A stretch of DNA of 64,000 bases from assembly GCA_902782465.1 (NCBI GenBank), contig CACZNH010000002.1, positions 62,001 to 126,000 of the forward strand, in the 5' to 3' direction. Under the pieces are notes generated by a model that did not search any database, had not been told where the DNA came from, and saw nothing but the letters and a program-made list of their open reading frames with translations. The position numbers were made by a program, and so were the translations under genes. The DNA is from an uncultured Bacteroidales bacterium. GTDB taxonomy: Bacteria > Bacteroidota > Bacteroidia > Bacteroidales > Muribaculaceae. Within the stretch, counting starts at the first letter, position 1; each line of letters starts with the position of its first letter. Positions 1 to 7,974 of the stretch are shown here, one piece after another.

Positions 1-41
1 TGATTTCTTTGATATATAGGCTCAAATTTGCCTTTTTTTTG

Positions 42-49
42 TAATTTTG
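42..49 (+). promoter_or_regulatory. putative -7 promoter box of the LysE-type gene
   Basis: TAATTTTG fits the Bacteroidota -7 consensus TAnnTTTG and lies 27 nt before the TTG start. No TTTG element sits at the usual distance upstream, so the call rests on the -7 box and its position alone. Confidence 0.35.
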
Positions 50-76
50 TGGCTCGTTACTGAATAACCTCCTGTA

Positions 77-733
77 TTGGGTACGATCATATCCATATTA
101 ATCGGCTGTGTGTCAATAGGTATCTTCCTGTCGGCACCCATGGGGCCTATAGGTATCCTGTGCATCCAGCGCACCCTGAACAATGGCCGCCGCTCGGGCT
201 TTTTCACTGGTGTGGGGGCTGCAGCGAGCGATTTGTTCTATTGCCTGCTCGTCGGGCTGGGCATATCCTTCGTGACCGACTTTATCGCCGACCACGTCAA
301 TGTGCTGCAGATTGTCGGCAGCATCATCCTGATTGTCTATGCCATCTACATGATTGTCCACAACCCCGTCAGCCAAATCAAGGAGAGCATCGACCCGCGT
401 AACGACAAGTGGCGTGACATGGTAACAGGTTTCCTGTTCACCCTGAGTAACCCGCTCATCATGTTCCTGATTATCCCCCTGTTCGCCCGATTCAACTTCC
501 CGCTGCCCGAGTACAAGTGGTTTCACATCATCCTCGGTTATGCCTCGATAGTGTTGGGCGCCCTTATCTGGTGGGCCGTCATCACGTTCTTTGTTAACAA
601 GGTGCGCACCCACTTCAACATCCGCTCCATGTGGCTCATCAACCGCATCATCGGCTCCATCATCCTCATCCTCTCCATCTACGGCCTCGTTACCGGCATC
701 ATCGCCACCCTCCAGCAATACCACATCATCTAA
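77..733 (+). CDS. LysE/RhtB-family amino acid exporter
   Basis: A 218-residue polytopic inner-membrane protein of the LysE/RhtB translocator type, a family that exports amino acids or other small metabolites; the substrate cannot be read from sequence. Hydrophobic segments fill most of the length, and the N-terminal helix ends in an APMGPIG motif (about residues 20-26) followed by a short cytoplasmic loop (RTLNNGRRSG) and a second helix, as in the family. The start is a TTG at 77: the next ATG, at 139, would delete the first membrane segment. A -7 box precedes it. The gene is convergent with buk and has no operon partner in the window. Confidence 0.8.
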   Translation: MGTIISILIGCVSIGIFLSAPMGPIGILCIQRTLNNGRRSGFFTGVGAAASDLFYCLLVGLGISFVTDFIADHVNVLQIVGSIILIVYAIYMIVHNPVSQIKESIDPRNDKWRDMVTGFLFTLSNPLIMFLIIPLFARFNFPLPEYKWFHIILGYASIVLGALIWWAVITFFVNKVRTHFNIRSMWLINRIIGSIILILSIYGLVTGIIATLQQYHII

Positions 734-759
734 TTGATGCTCAATTCGTCCGCTTTGTA

Positions 760-781
760 GAGACGAAAAATCTTGCGTCTC
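760..781. repeat. 22-nt palindromic repeat, copy 1 (GAGACG...GCGTCTC)
   Basis: Arms GAGACG and GCGTCTC flank an A/T-rich centre just after the LysE-type gene. A second, more perfect copy lies at 6520-6541. This copy has one arm mismatch (GAGACGA instead of GAGACGC). Confidence 0.6.
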
Positions 782-856
782 ACAACCGAAGGCATCGTAG
801 TCGAAAAAAACTCCACACCTATTGCAGATTAATGATTGAACGACAATAAAGATTAA

Positions 857-886
857 GCGAGGCGTCCATCATCATGAACACCTCGC
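857..886. terminator. possible bidirectional terminator hairpin
   Basis: GCGAGG at 857-862 pairs with CCTCGC at 881-886, with A/T-rich tracts on both sides. It lies between the convergent LysE-type gene and buk. The stem is only 6 bp and the loop is long, so the call is modest. Confidence 0.4.
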
Positions 887-924
887 TATTAAAACTCTAA
901 AGCCTAACGCCTAAAGCCTAACGC

Positions 925-1980
925 CTAGTACTTCTTTACCTCGATTTCGCCATCTAAGGCTGCAGCAGCATTGGCGGCCAGTGCCGACATCTCGTCCTCA
1001 CCAGGATAGATGTGAACGGGAGCCATCCAGCCGATGCGCTTCTGCAGCTCGTCGGTCATGTATTTCCAGTAGGCGATACCGCCGGTGATGAGGATAGCAT
1101 CAATCTTGCCGCACAGCACAGCGCCCTTCTCGGCAATAGCCTTGGCAATGTGATAAATCATGGCGTTGATGACGAGCTTAGCCTTCTCGTCGCCATTGTT
1201 CATCATTTTCTCGGCCTCAATCATGTCGGTCGTGCCCAGGTGTGAGAATACGCCACCTTTGCCCGAGATCATCTTGAGGATTTCGTCCTGGGTGTACTTG
1301 CCGCTGAAGCACAGGTTCACCAGCTCTTTAGCGGGCAGGCTACCGGCGCGCTCGGGTGAGAACGGACCCTCACCATCCAGGGCGTTGTTCACGTCAACGG
1401 CACGGCCGTGGTCGTGGGCTGCTACCGAGATACCGCCACCCAGGTGGGCAACGATGAGGTTCAGGTCCTCGTAGCGCTTGCCGTTCTCCTTGGCGAAGCG
1501 GCGGGCGATGGCGCGCTGGTTCAGGGCGTGCCAGATGCTCTCGCGCTTGAACATTGCCAGGCCGCAAACGCGGGCATAGTCGTTCAACTCGTCGGTTACG
1601 ACGGGGTCAGCGATATAGCAGGGGCAACCCAGGCCCTTGGCAATCTCGTTGGCGATGACGCAACCCAGGTCACAGGCGTGCTGGTGCTCGCTGGCATAGG
1701 TCGCCTGAATCATGTTCTCGTCAACGGCATATACACCGCCAGGAAGCGGCTTGGTCAGACTGCCACGAGCGACAATCGCGTCAAACTCTACGGGGATGCC
1801 GGCCTTCTCCAACTCGCCAAGAATCATCTTGCGGCGGAAGTCAAACTGGTCGGTAATCTTGGCAAAGGGTGCCAACTCCTCGGCTGCGTGACGGATAACT
1901 TTAATCAATTTGGGCTCACCATTCTCAACAACAGCCATTTTGGTCGAGGTCGAACCGGGGTTGATAACTAATATTTTCAT
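925..1980 (-). CDS. buk: butyrate kinase (acetokinase family)
   Basis: A 351-residue cytosolic kinase that interconverts butyryl phosphate and butyrate (or branched-chain equivalents) with ADP/ATP. The N-terminus carries the acetokinase-family phosphate loop (NPGSTSTKMAV, residues 7-17), and the middle has the LGGGISVAAHDHGRAVDVNN segment typical of the butyrate/branched-chain subgroup. Length matches known Buk proteins. It lies 118 nt downstream of ptb on the same strand, so the pair probably makes acyl phosphate from acyl-CoA and harvests ATP. Whether the natural product is butyrate or isobutyrate/isovalerate is not shown. The stop codon abuts tandem CCTAAAGCCTAACG words (894-928). Confidence 0.9.
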   Translation of the reverse strand: MKILVINPGSTSTKMAVVENGEPKLIKVIRHAAEELAPFAKITDQFDFRRKMILGELEKAGIPVEFDAIVARGSLTKPLPGGVYAVDENMIQATYASEHQHACDLGCVIANEIAKGLGCPCYIADPVVTDELNDYARVCGLAMFKRESIWHALNQRAIARRFAKENGKRYEDLNLIVAHLGGGISVAAHDHGRAVDVNNALDGEGPFSPERAGSLPAKELVNLCFSGKYTQDEILKMISGKGGVFSHLGTTDMIEAEKMMNNGDEKAKLVINAMIYHIAKAIAEKGAVLCGKIDAILITGGIAYWKYMTDELQKRIGWMAPVHIYPGEDEMSALAANAAAALDGEIEVKKY

Positions 1981-1987
1981 TATTATA

Positions 1988-2018
1988 GTTTTAAGTTGTA
2001 AGTTTTAAGTTGTAAGTA
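1988..2018 (-). repeat. tandem 15-nt leader word upstream of buk
   Basis: Read on the minus strand, two tandem copies of ACTTACAACTTAAAAC-type sequence end a few bases before the buk ATG. The same 16-mer precedes the OmpA-like gene at 31814-31829, in the same orientation relative to the start codon. Confidence 0.6.
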
Positions 2019-2098
2019 CGATTACTATCGCCTAAAATCTCTCTAATCTCTACTCACTAATCACTAATCTGTCATTTTTCAGTTTTGAAAAGTGATTC

Positions 2099-3010
2099 TT
2101 ACTCCGCTGCCATGGTGGCTACAGCGAGGCTGTAGAACTTGGACTGGGCGCTGTCGGCACGCGAGGGAACCACGGCGGGGCACTTGGCACCCAACAGCAG
2201 ACCGGCGGTGCTGGCACCGGCAAACAGCGTGATGGCTTTATAGAACACGTTACCGGCCTCGATGTCGGGCATGATGAGCACGTCGCTGTCGCCCTCCAGG
2301 GGTGACGTCAGGCCCTTGGCCTCCATGGCGTGCTGGCTGCAGGCGCACTTGGCGTCCAGCGGTCCGTCAACGATGCATTTGCCCAGCTCGCCGTTCTTGG
2401 CCATCTCGATAATCACGGGATAGTCCTCGGTGAAGGGGAAGTGCTTGCCGTTGACCTTCTCGGTGCAGTGGATGAGGGCCACTTTGGGCACCTCGACACC
2501 GAAGTTGCGGGCAACATTGGACATATATTTCACCATCTCGACGCGTTGTGCCTGGTTGGGATAGGGGATAACGGCAGCATCGGTGAAAATCAGCAACTTG
2601 TGGTAGTTGGGAATGTCGGCCACGGCGGCGTGCGTCAGCACGTTGCCCTTGGGCAGGATACCCGTTTCCTTGTTCAGCACGGCACGCAGCAGGTTGTCGG
2701 TGTTGATGAGACCCTTCATGAGTACATCGGCCTTGTCCTCACGCACCAGGGCAACAGCCTTGGCGGCAGCGTCATCGGCGTCGGTAGCATCGACAAAACT
2801 CATGTTGGCGGCAAAAGGCTTCAGCGCTTCGTTGGCTTTAAGTTTCTCCTCGCAGCCCACAAAGATGGCCTCGATAAAGCCGGCCTCAAGTGCCTGAGCA
2901 CAAGCAGCGGGGGTTTTCTCATCGGCGGCCCAAACGACAGCCACGCGTTTCTTCACATTGTTTTCTTTGAGATGAGCAAGCAACTCATCAAAATTCTTAA
3001 TGGTATTCAT
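2099..3010 (-). CDS. ptb: phosphate butyryltransferase (phosphate acyl-CoA transferase)
   Basis: Phosphate acetyl/butyryltransferase-family enzyme of 303 residues converting butyryl-CoA plus phosphate to butyryl phosphate, the substrate of the adjacent buk. Family features are VADIPNYHKLLIFTDAAVIPYPN in the middle and the C-terminal DVLIMPDIEAGN segment followed by a Gly/Ala-rich stretch. The start is taken at 3010 (MNTIKNFDELL): the frame stays open 42 nt further upstream, but those codons lie between the likely promoter (3049-3057) and the family N-terminus. ptb is promoter-proximal and buk follows. Acyl chain specificity is not readable. Confidence 0.87.
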   Translation of the reverse strand: MNTIKNFDELLAHLKENNVKKRVAVVWAADEKTPAACAQALEAGFIEAIFVGCEEKLKANEALKPFAANMSFVDATDADDAAAKAVALVREDKADVLMKGLINTDNLLRAVLNKETGILPKGNVLTHAAVADIPNYHKLLIFTDAAVIPYPNQAQRVEMVKYMSNVARNFGVEVPKVALIHCTEKVNGKHFPFTEDYPVIIEMAKNGELGKCIVDGPLDAKCACSQHAMEAKGLTSPLEGDSDVLIMPDIEAGNVFYKAITLFAGASTAGLLLGAKCPAVVPSRADSAQSKFYSLAVATMAAE

Positions 3011-3048
3011 TAATAAATAGTATAAAGAAGTTAATGGTTTTTGATGCC

Positions 3049-3057
3049 GCAAAGATA
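3049..3057 (-). promoter_or_regulatory. -7 box of the ptb-buk promoter
   Basis: Minus-strand TATCTTTGC, a full TAnnTTTG match, ends about 40 nt before the ptb ATG at 3010. It also supports the shorter start. Confidence 0.6.
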
Positions 3058-3210
3058 CTGCAAGCCGAGCGAAATGGCAAGAAAAATCTTTTTTTTCTTA
3101 CATTTCCTAGGCGCCGCCTATCTTGCCCGAGGGCCACAAGCCCGTAGGGAAAATTACTACAATTTTGCAACATGGCACAATTTTTTTATAGGTAACTTGA
3201 AAAAAAAGAC

Positions 3211-3218
3211 TATCTTTG
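3211..3218 (+). promoter_or_regulatory. -7 box of the tatA promoter
   Basis: TATCTTTG, a full match to the Bacteroidota -7 consensus, lies 32 nt before the tatA ATG. It is divergent from the ptb promoter about 150 nt away. Confidence 0.6.
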
Positions 3219-3250
3219 CCTTCGGTAACAACTTTTAAACAACTCAAGCA

Positions 3251-3466
3251 ATGATGACACTGAACGGAATATTGGCTTTTTTTAACCTGGGAACAGGTGA
3301 AATCATCCTCATCGTGGCTGTGATTTTGCTGCTTTTCGGCGGCAAGAAGATTCCCGAGCTCATGCGCGGCCTGGGCAAGGGTGTCAAGAGCTTCAAGCAA
3401 GGCATGAACGAGGTCGAGGACGAACTCAAAAAACCCCTCGACGACCTCGACAAGAAAGACGAATAA
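3251..3466 (+). CDS. tatA: twin-arginine translocase subunit TatA/E
   Basis: A 71-residue TatA/Hcf106-type protein forming the pore-like component of the twin-arginine pathway, which exports folded proteins. It has one N-terminal membrane helix (about residues 13-29), then the family [23 protein letters not shown] amphipathic helix, and an acidic/basic charged tail ([15 protein letters not shown]). Length is at the short end of the family. tatC follows after 115 nt. There is no separate tatB, as is usual in this phylum. Start is the first of two consecutive ATGs. Confidence 0.92.
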   Translation: MMTLNGILAFFNLGTGEIILIVAVILLLFGGKKIPELMRGLGKGVKSFKQGMNEVEDELKKPLDDLDKKDE

Positions 3467-3474
3467 CCCCGTTT

Positions 3475-3564
3475 ATCAAACAACAGGAACAACAATAAAC
3501 AACAGGAACAACTTTTTTATTTTATATGTTGTTTCAGTTGTTCATGGTTGTTTTAGTTGTTTGA
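3475..3564. repeat. nested AACAAC/GTTGTT inverted repeats between tatA and tatC
   Basis: Two tandem words (AACAACAGGAACAAC) on the left are followed, after a T-rich centre, by two inexact reverse complements (GTTGTTTCAGTTGTT and GTTGTTTTAGTTGTT). The segment can fold as one long imperfect hairpin. A related structure follows tatC. Confidence 0.6.
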
Positions 3565-3581
3565 AAAAGTGTGTGAAACCG

Positions 3582-4388
3582 ATGGGCGAGGGTAAACTCG
3601 AAGAAATGTCGTTTTGGGATCACATCGACGCGTTGCGCTCGGTGCTGATTCGCATTGTTGTCGTTCTGGTGGCGGTGACCATCGGCCTGTTTGCCGTCAT
3701 GCCCACCATCTTCGACTCTATCATCCTTGCGCCCTGCCATGGCGACTTTGCCCTGTACAGCTTGTTTGAACGCATGACTGCATCGGTGCCATGGCTGCCG
3801 CAGTTCACCACCGAGGGCTTCCATGTCGAACTCATCAATATCAAGCTGGCGTCGCAGTTCTTCATCCACATGTCCTCCTCCTTTTGGCTGGCGCTGGTGC
3901 TGACCTTCCCCTTTGTCCTCTATCAGTTGTGGACCTTCATCGCCCCTGCGCTCTATCCTAACGAGAAACGCGGCATCAAGACGGCCTTCTTCATCGGTTG
4001 CCTGATGTTCTTCCTGGGTGTGGCAGTGGGCTATTTCATCGTCTTCCCCGTCACCCTGCGTTTCCTTGCCGATTACCACGTCAGCCAGCTGGTTCCCAAT
4101 CAGATATCTCTCGACAGCTACATGGACACCTTCCTGATGCTCATTTTCGTGATGGGTATCATCTTTGAATTGCCGTTGATGGCATGGCTGCTGGGCAACC
4201 TGGGCGTCTTGAAGCGCAATTTCTTCGGCAACTATCGTCGTCATGCCGTCGTCGCCCTGCTGGCCCTTGCCGCCATCATCACCCCCACGGGCGACCCCTT
4301 CACCCTGATGGTCGTCTTCCTCCCCATCTACCTCCTCTACGAGGTCAGCGCCTACCTCGTCCCCAAATCAAACAATAACAACCAATAA
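3582..4388 (+). CDS. tatC: twin-arginine translocase subunit TatC
   Basis: A 268-residue polytopic inner-membrane protein that is the twin-arginine signal receptor. The N-terminal MSFWDHIDALRSVLIR matches the family's conserved LxxHLxELRxR entry (here DHIDALR), and the first helix, large periplasmic loop, central helices with PFVLYQLWTFIAPALYPNEKR (family FxxPxLxxxER) and last helices (ALAAIITPTGDPFTLM) are all present. Start at 3582 (MGEGKLEEMSFWDH): an upstream TTG at 3561 lies inside the inverted repeat and adds nothing conserved; ATG 3606 is an alternative. It is probably cotranscribed with tatA. Confidence 0.9.
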   Translation: MGEGKLEEMSFWDHIDALRSVLIRIVVVLVAVTIGLFAVMPTIFDSIILAPCHGDFALYSLFERMTASVPWLPQFTTEGFHVELINIKLASQFFIHMSSSFWLALVLTFPFVLYQLWTFIAPALYPNEKRGIKTAFFIGCLMFFLGVAVGYFIVFPVTLRFLADYHVSQLVPNQISLDSYMDTFLMLIFVMGIIFELPLMAWLLGNLGVLKRNFFGNYRRHAVVALLALAAIITPTGDPFTLMVVFLPIYLLYEVSAYLVPKSNNNNQ

Positions 4389-4432
4389 ACAACAAAAAAC
4401 AACTGAATTATAAAGTTGTTCTTGTTGTTCTT
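4376..4432. repeat. AACAAC/GTTGTT hairpin after tatC
   Basis: AACAACAAAAAACAACT is followed, after a short A/T spacer, by its near reverse complement AGTTGTTCTTGTTGTT. It sits between tatC and the convergent LTA-synthase-like gene and may act as a terminator. It shares its word with the tatA-tatC junction. Confidence 0.55.
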
Positions 4433-4473
4433 GCCGTCTGAAAACGGTGCGGATGCCTTATTATTTATTGTAC

Positions 4474-6480
4474 TTATTGTTTTCCTTTAGACTTTATTTG
4501 TCGCGGTATCGTCAGCTGGTCGGTGGTCATGCGCTGCATGTATTGCTGGATGAACGACTGCATCTGGCGTGTCATGAGGTGTAGCGTGTCCTGTGGCATC
4601 GTGCGCAGCACGTTGTGGGTGAAGGTGGAGTCGGTGCGGAACTTGTAGGCTGCCGTTACCTCCTTGCCGTCGAACTGCAAGGCATAATTTCCCCAAACAT
4701 ACTCGTAGCTGCTGGACTCGGGCAGCCAGTGGAGGGCAAGGCCATCGCTGGCGGGCGTGAGCAGCATGTCGCGGCCAAAGGCGATGTAGGGCTGGTCATA
4801 GTTGAGGTAAGTCAGCACCGTGGGCATGATGTCAATCTGCTCCACGATACGCTCCACGTCATAACCTTGCAATGCGGGGTCGCCAGGGGCATACAGGATG
4901 ATGGGCACACAGTAGTTGCCCAACGTCGTGCAGTAAAACGGGTCAATCTGCTGGCTCACATGGTCGGCCGTGATGACAAACAGCGTGTTGTTGAACCACG
5001 GCTGGCGGCTGGCGGCCTCAAAGAAACGCTTCAAGGCGTAGTCGGTATAGGCGATGCACTCCTGCAGCGGACTCTCGCCCTGAGGGAATCGGCCCTTGTA
5101 CTTCTCGGGTACGACAAACGGGTCATGTGACGACGCGCTGAACAAGGCGGTCATGAACGGCTCCTGCATTTTGCCCATCTCCTGGGCATAGAACTGGAAA
5201 AACTCCTCGTCCCAAATCGCCCACGTGCCGTCAAAATCGTCATTGCCATGGAAATTGGGGTCGGCATTGAACTCCTCGCGGCCATAATACTGCTGGAATC
5301 CTGTGGCCCGCGCAAAGGCGTGGAAACCCATCGAACTGTTCTGTGCGCCATGGAAAAAGGCAGTGGTGTAACCCTTGTTCTCGCCCAGTTCACGCGCCAG
5401 GCCCGACATTGAGTTCAACGAGGCGGGCGTGAGGAACAGCGGTTCGACGAAGTTGGGCAGTGACGACAACACCGACGGCATGCCCTCAATGCTCTTGCGC
5501 CCGTTGGCATAGGAATATTGCCAGGTCATCGACTGGGTGATGAGCGAGTCGAGGAAGGGCGTGAACCCCTTGTAGGTGCCGTTTCTCAAGGTCTTGTTGT
5601 AGAACCCGATATGCTGTTTGCTGAAGCTTTCCAAAATCAGCACCACCACATTGCGCGGCATGAACGTGCCGCTGCCAGCGGGTTGGTGGAGTGGGGTATA
5701 GAGCGAGGTGGCTTCCTCGTCGCTCATGTAATCGGGCACGACGAACGGCGTCTTCTTCAGTGTCCTGAAAATGGAAAACGGCGTGTTCAGCACGATGCCC
5801 GTCTCGGCAGGGCGGTTGACGTACTGGTTGGCATTGCTGATGGTGATGGGACGTGTGGATTTGGTAAAGCCGCCGCGGATGGCAGCGATGCACAACGGTA
5901 TGGCAACCAGCAGCGACACCGTCTGGATGAGATAATATCTGGGAATGCTAAATTGTCCGTCTTTTCCGTCTCCTCGAGGTCTGAACAACTTCCAGAACAG
6001 CCACGTCACCAGCGCCGCCAGCAGCACCAGATACCAGTGGCTCAGGAACTGCCCACCGAAGATTTTCAGCATCTCGCCCGTACTCTCGTTGCTGAATTCG
6101 GCAAACACCGATGCCGTGGTGCGCTTGCCCGTGAAAGGGAAATAGACGCAGTCCATCAGGTTGACATACACGGCAATGCTGTTCACGATGGTGTAAATCC
6201 AGCGTGCCACGCGGTAAAAGCCGGGACGTTCCTTCCAGTGCAGCGGCAACAGGAGCATCAGCAGGATGATGGCATTGGTATAGAGGATGGCAGGAGTGTC
6301 AAACAGCAGCCCGGCGCCGAACAGTTCCAGTCCGTGTTTCCACGTCAAGGTGCCTGCATACAGCGACCAGTTGAGCGACAGGAAAATGCCGCGGCAAATG
6401 GTGTAAGCCACATACACCACCAGCAGGTCCCACAGCACCGCCACAAGGGGTATATTGGATAGGGAAAAACGTCGTTTCAT
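4474..6480 (-). CDS. LTA-synthase/MdoB-like sulfatase-fold membrane phosphotransferase
   Basis: A 668-residue inner-membrane protein: about five N-terminal helices (roughly residues 10-200), then a periplasmic alkaline-phosphatase/sulfatase-fold domain (about 275-580). Seen motifs are NVVVLILESFS (E284, metal ligand position), NGRKSIEGMPS (S330 where LtaS has its catalytic Thr), SSHDPF (about 451-455) and FVITADH (501-507, metal ligands). Relatives move phosphoglycerol or phosphoethanolamine from phospholipid to envelope glycans or lipids; the substrate here is unknown. Start at 6480 (MKRRFSLSN): the frame stays open 25 codons further but crosses its own promoter. It is divergent from the metallophosphatase gene. 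Confidence 0.8.
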   Translation of the reverse strand: MKRRFSLSNIPLVAVLWDLLVVYVAYTICRGIFLSLNWSLYAGTLTWKHGLELFGAGLLFDTPAILYTNAIILLMLLLPLHWKERPGFYRVARWIYTIVNSIAVYVNLMDCVYFPFTGKRTTASVFAEFSNESTGEMLKIFGGQFLSHWYLVLLAALVTWLFWKLFRPRGDGKDGQFSIPRYYLIQTVSLLVAIPLCIAAIRGGFTKSTRPITISNANQYVNRPAETGIVLNTPFSIFRTLKKTPFVVPDYMSDEEATSLYTPLHQPAGSGTFMPRNVVVLILESFSKQHIGFYNKTLRNGTYKGFTPFLDSLITQSMTWQYSYANGRKSIEGMPSVLSSLPNFVEPLFLTPASLNSMSGLARELGENKGYTTAFFHGAQNSSMGFHAFARATGFQQYYGREEFNADPNFHGNDDFDGTWAIWDEEFFQFYAQEMGKMQEPFMTALFSASSHDPFVVPEKYKGRFPQGESPLQECIAYTDYALKRFFEAASRQPWFNNTLFVITADHVSQQIDPFYCTTLGNYCVPIILYAPGDPALQGYDVERIVEQIDIMPTVLTYLNYDQPYIAFGRDMLLTPASDGLALHWLPESSSYEYVWGNYALQFDGKEVTAAYKFRTDSTFTHNVLRTMPQDTLHLMTRQMQSFIQQYMQRMTTDQLTIPRQIKSKGKQ

Positions 6481-6483
6481 GAC

Positions 6484-6492
6484 GCAAAAGTA
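6484..6492 (-). promoter_or_regulatory. possible -7 box of the LTA-synthase-like gene
   Basis: Minus-strand TACTTTTGC matches TAnnTTTG. The G of the box is only 4 nt from the ATG, which would place the transcript start at or within the start codon. Either the mRNA is leaderless or the box is fortuitous. Confidence 0.35.
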
Positions 6493-6519
6493 GTAAAAAC
6501 TCCTCAGTTTTATTGAGTA

Positions 6520-6541
6520 GAGACGCAAAATCTTGCGTCTC
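6520..6541. repeat. 22-nt palindromic repeat, copy 2
   Basis: GAGACGC (6520-6526) and GCGTCTC (6535-6541) are perfect arms, extended by AA/TT, around a 4-nt centre. It lies between two divergent promoters; its right arm contains the CTTG that serves as -33 candidate for the metallophosphatase gene. Confidence 0.65.
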
Positions 6542-6563
6542 CAAGAGACTTTCACTAACTTTG
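6532..6563 (+). promoter_or_regulatory. promoter of the metallophosphatase gene
   Basis: -7 box TAACTTTG at 6556-6563 with CTTG at 6532-6535 as -33 candidate, 20 nt apart. Only 9 nt separate the box from the ATG at 6573, so the leader would be just a few nucleotides. The -33 candidate lies inside the palindromic repeat. Confidence 0.5.
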
Positions 6564-6572
6564 CACCTCAAT

Positions 6573-7958
6573 ATGAAATCCAGTAGAAGAAAACTTAAGA
6601 CCCTAGCAGCCCTGTTGCTACTGTTGGCGGTGACCGTGTGGGTCGCCAGCCGATGGCAGGTGTGGTTTGGCAACCCCGAGGAATTGGCAGTGAAACCGCT
6701 GTCGGCTCCTGGCCATGTCTTACTTACCTTTGGCAACGAGGATGAGTTGTCGCGCAACGTCAGCTGGCAGTGCGACACGGTGTTGAGTCCTTCATGGCTG
6801 GAGCTGGTGTGCGACGGCGATACGACACGCATCCAGGCCGATGGCGAGGTCTTTGAGTCCCGCAACGGCAAGGCGGCCTATTATGTTGCCCGCCTGCGTC
6901 AGCTCAAGCCAGCCTCACATTACAGCTACCGCGTTTTCAGTGGCAATGAATTCTCGCCGTGGTACGCTTTTCAGACCTATGCCCCCGGCCGAAACCGCTT
7001 CTCGTTCCTTTATGTGGGCGACGTGCAGGACACCATCGGCGGTATAGCCAACAGCCTGCTGATGAACGCTTGGGCCCATCATCCCGGGGTGGAGTTCCTC
7101 GTCTGTGGCGGTGACCTCACGGAGCGTCCCGCAAACCAATATTGGGCAGAAACCTTCCGCACACTGGACAGCATCGGCCAATCCATTCCTGTGCTCAACG
7201 TGACAGGCAACCACGATTATTTCAAGGGTGTTGTCCGTCGCTTGGAACGCCGCTTCCCGCTGGTGTTCTCCTATTTCCTGGACTCCAAGCAGGAAGAGAA
7301 TATGGTCTATACCTTGAATTACGGCGATGCCCAACTCTTTGTGCTGGACAGCAACCGCGAGTTTTTCCATCTGTGGACGCAGCGCCAGTGGCTCAAGGAA
7401 CAGTTGGAGAAGAGCAAGGCAAAATGGAAAATACTGGTTTTGCACCATCCGCTCTATTCCATCAAGAAAAAGAATAATAACCTGATTCAGCGCTGGATGT
7501 TCGATGACCTGGTGCGTCAGTATAGTGTGGACTTGGTCTTGCAGGGACACGAGCATGCCTATGCCCGCATGATTGGCGGTCTCTCCAAGAATAACCGTCC
7601 TGCTGTGCCCGTTTACACCGTCAGCCACTGCTCGCCAAAGAATTACCGCATCCATTTCGACGAGCGCTTCGACAAATTCGGCATCTCCAGCCGCTATTAT
7701 CAAGTGGTGAACGTCAGCGCTGACACCCTGGCGATGGCTACCTATGACGCCAATACCCATGCGCTCTATGATTCCTTGAGGGTAGTTATTGGCCCGTACG
7801 CGTGGCATATCGTTCAGGACCTGGGCAAGGATATTCCTGAATATATGGAGTTCACACCCGACCCGAACAACAAAAAGGACCAAAAGTTTGCTAAACGCAT
7901 CCAGGAATACGTCAACCGACATCCCGAACGACAAAAAAAACTGAAAACTGACAACTGA
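6573..7958 (+). CDS. secreted or anchored metallophosphatase, purple-acid-phosphatase-like
   Basis: A 461-residue calcineurin-like phosphoesterase with an N-terminal hydrophobic helix (about residues 8-24, signal or anchor), a fibronectin-like domain (about 45-135) ending in LKPASHYSYRV, and the catalytic domain with the ordered metal motifs VGDVQDT (about 149), GGDLTERPANQYW (about 180), TGNHDYF (about 211), LHHPLYS (about 290) and QGHEHAYAR (about 325). This is the architecture of purple acid phosphatases; the substrate is unknown. Start at ATG 6573, because an upstream in-frame TTG would precede the promoter box. The last residues (KLKTDN) are encoded by the intergenic ACTGAAAACTGACAACTGA word. 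Confidence 0.85.
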   Translation: MKSSRRKLKTLAALLLLLAVTVWVASRWQVWFGNPEELAVKPLSAPGHVLLTFGNEDELSRNVSWQCDTVLSPSWLELVCDGDTTRIQADGEVFESRNGKAAYYVARLRQLKPASHYSYRVFSGNEFSPWYAFQTYAPGRNRFSFLYVGDVQDTIGGIANSLLMNAWAHHPGVEFLVCGGDLTERPANQYWAETFRTLDSIGQSIPVLNVTGNHDYFKGVVRRLERRFPLVFSYFLDSKQEENMVYTLNYGDAQLFVLDSNREFFHLWTQRQWLKEQLEKSKAKWKILVLHHPLYSIKKKNNNLIQRWMFDDLVRQYSVDLVLQGHEHAYARMIGGLSKNNRPAVPVYTVSHCSPKNYRIHFDERFDKFGISSRYYQVVNVSADTLAMATYDANTHALYDSLRVVIGPYAWHIVQDLGKDIPEYMEFTPDPNNKKDQKFAKRIQEYVNRHPERQKKLKTDN

Positions 7959-7973
7959 AAACTGACAACTGAA
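7940..7973 (+). repeat. ACTGACAACTGAAA tandem word before prfA
   Basis: Repeated ACTGACAACTGAAA words run from inside the 3' end of the metallophosphatase gene to the prfA ATG. A longer array of the same word precedes the AspT-type transporter at 57682-57746. Confidence 0.7.
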
Positions 7974-7974
7974 T

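Noticed and set aside
113..724. Minus-strand open frame opposite the LysE-type gene
   Set aside because: Composition is dominated by Asp/Glu/Gly as expected for an antisense shadow of membrane-protein codons.
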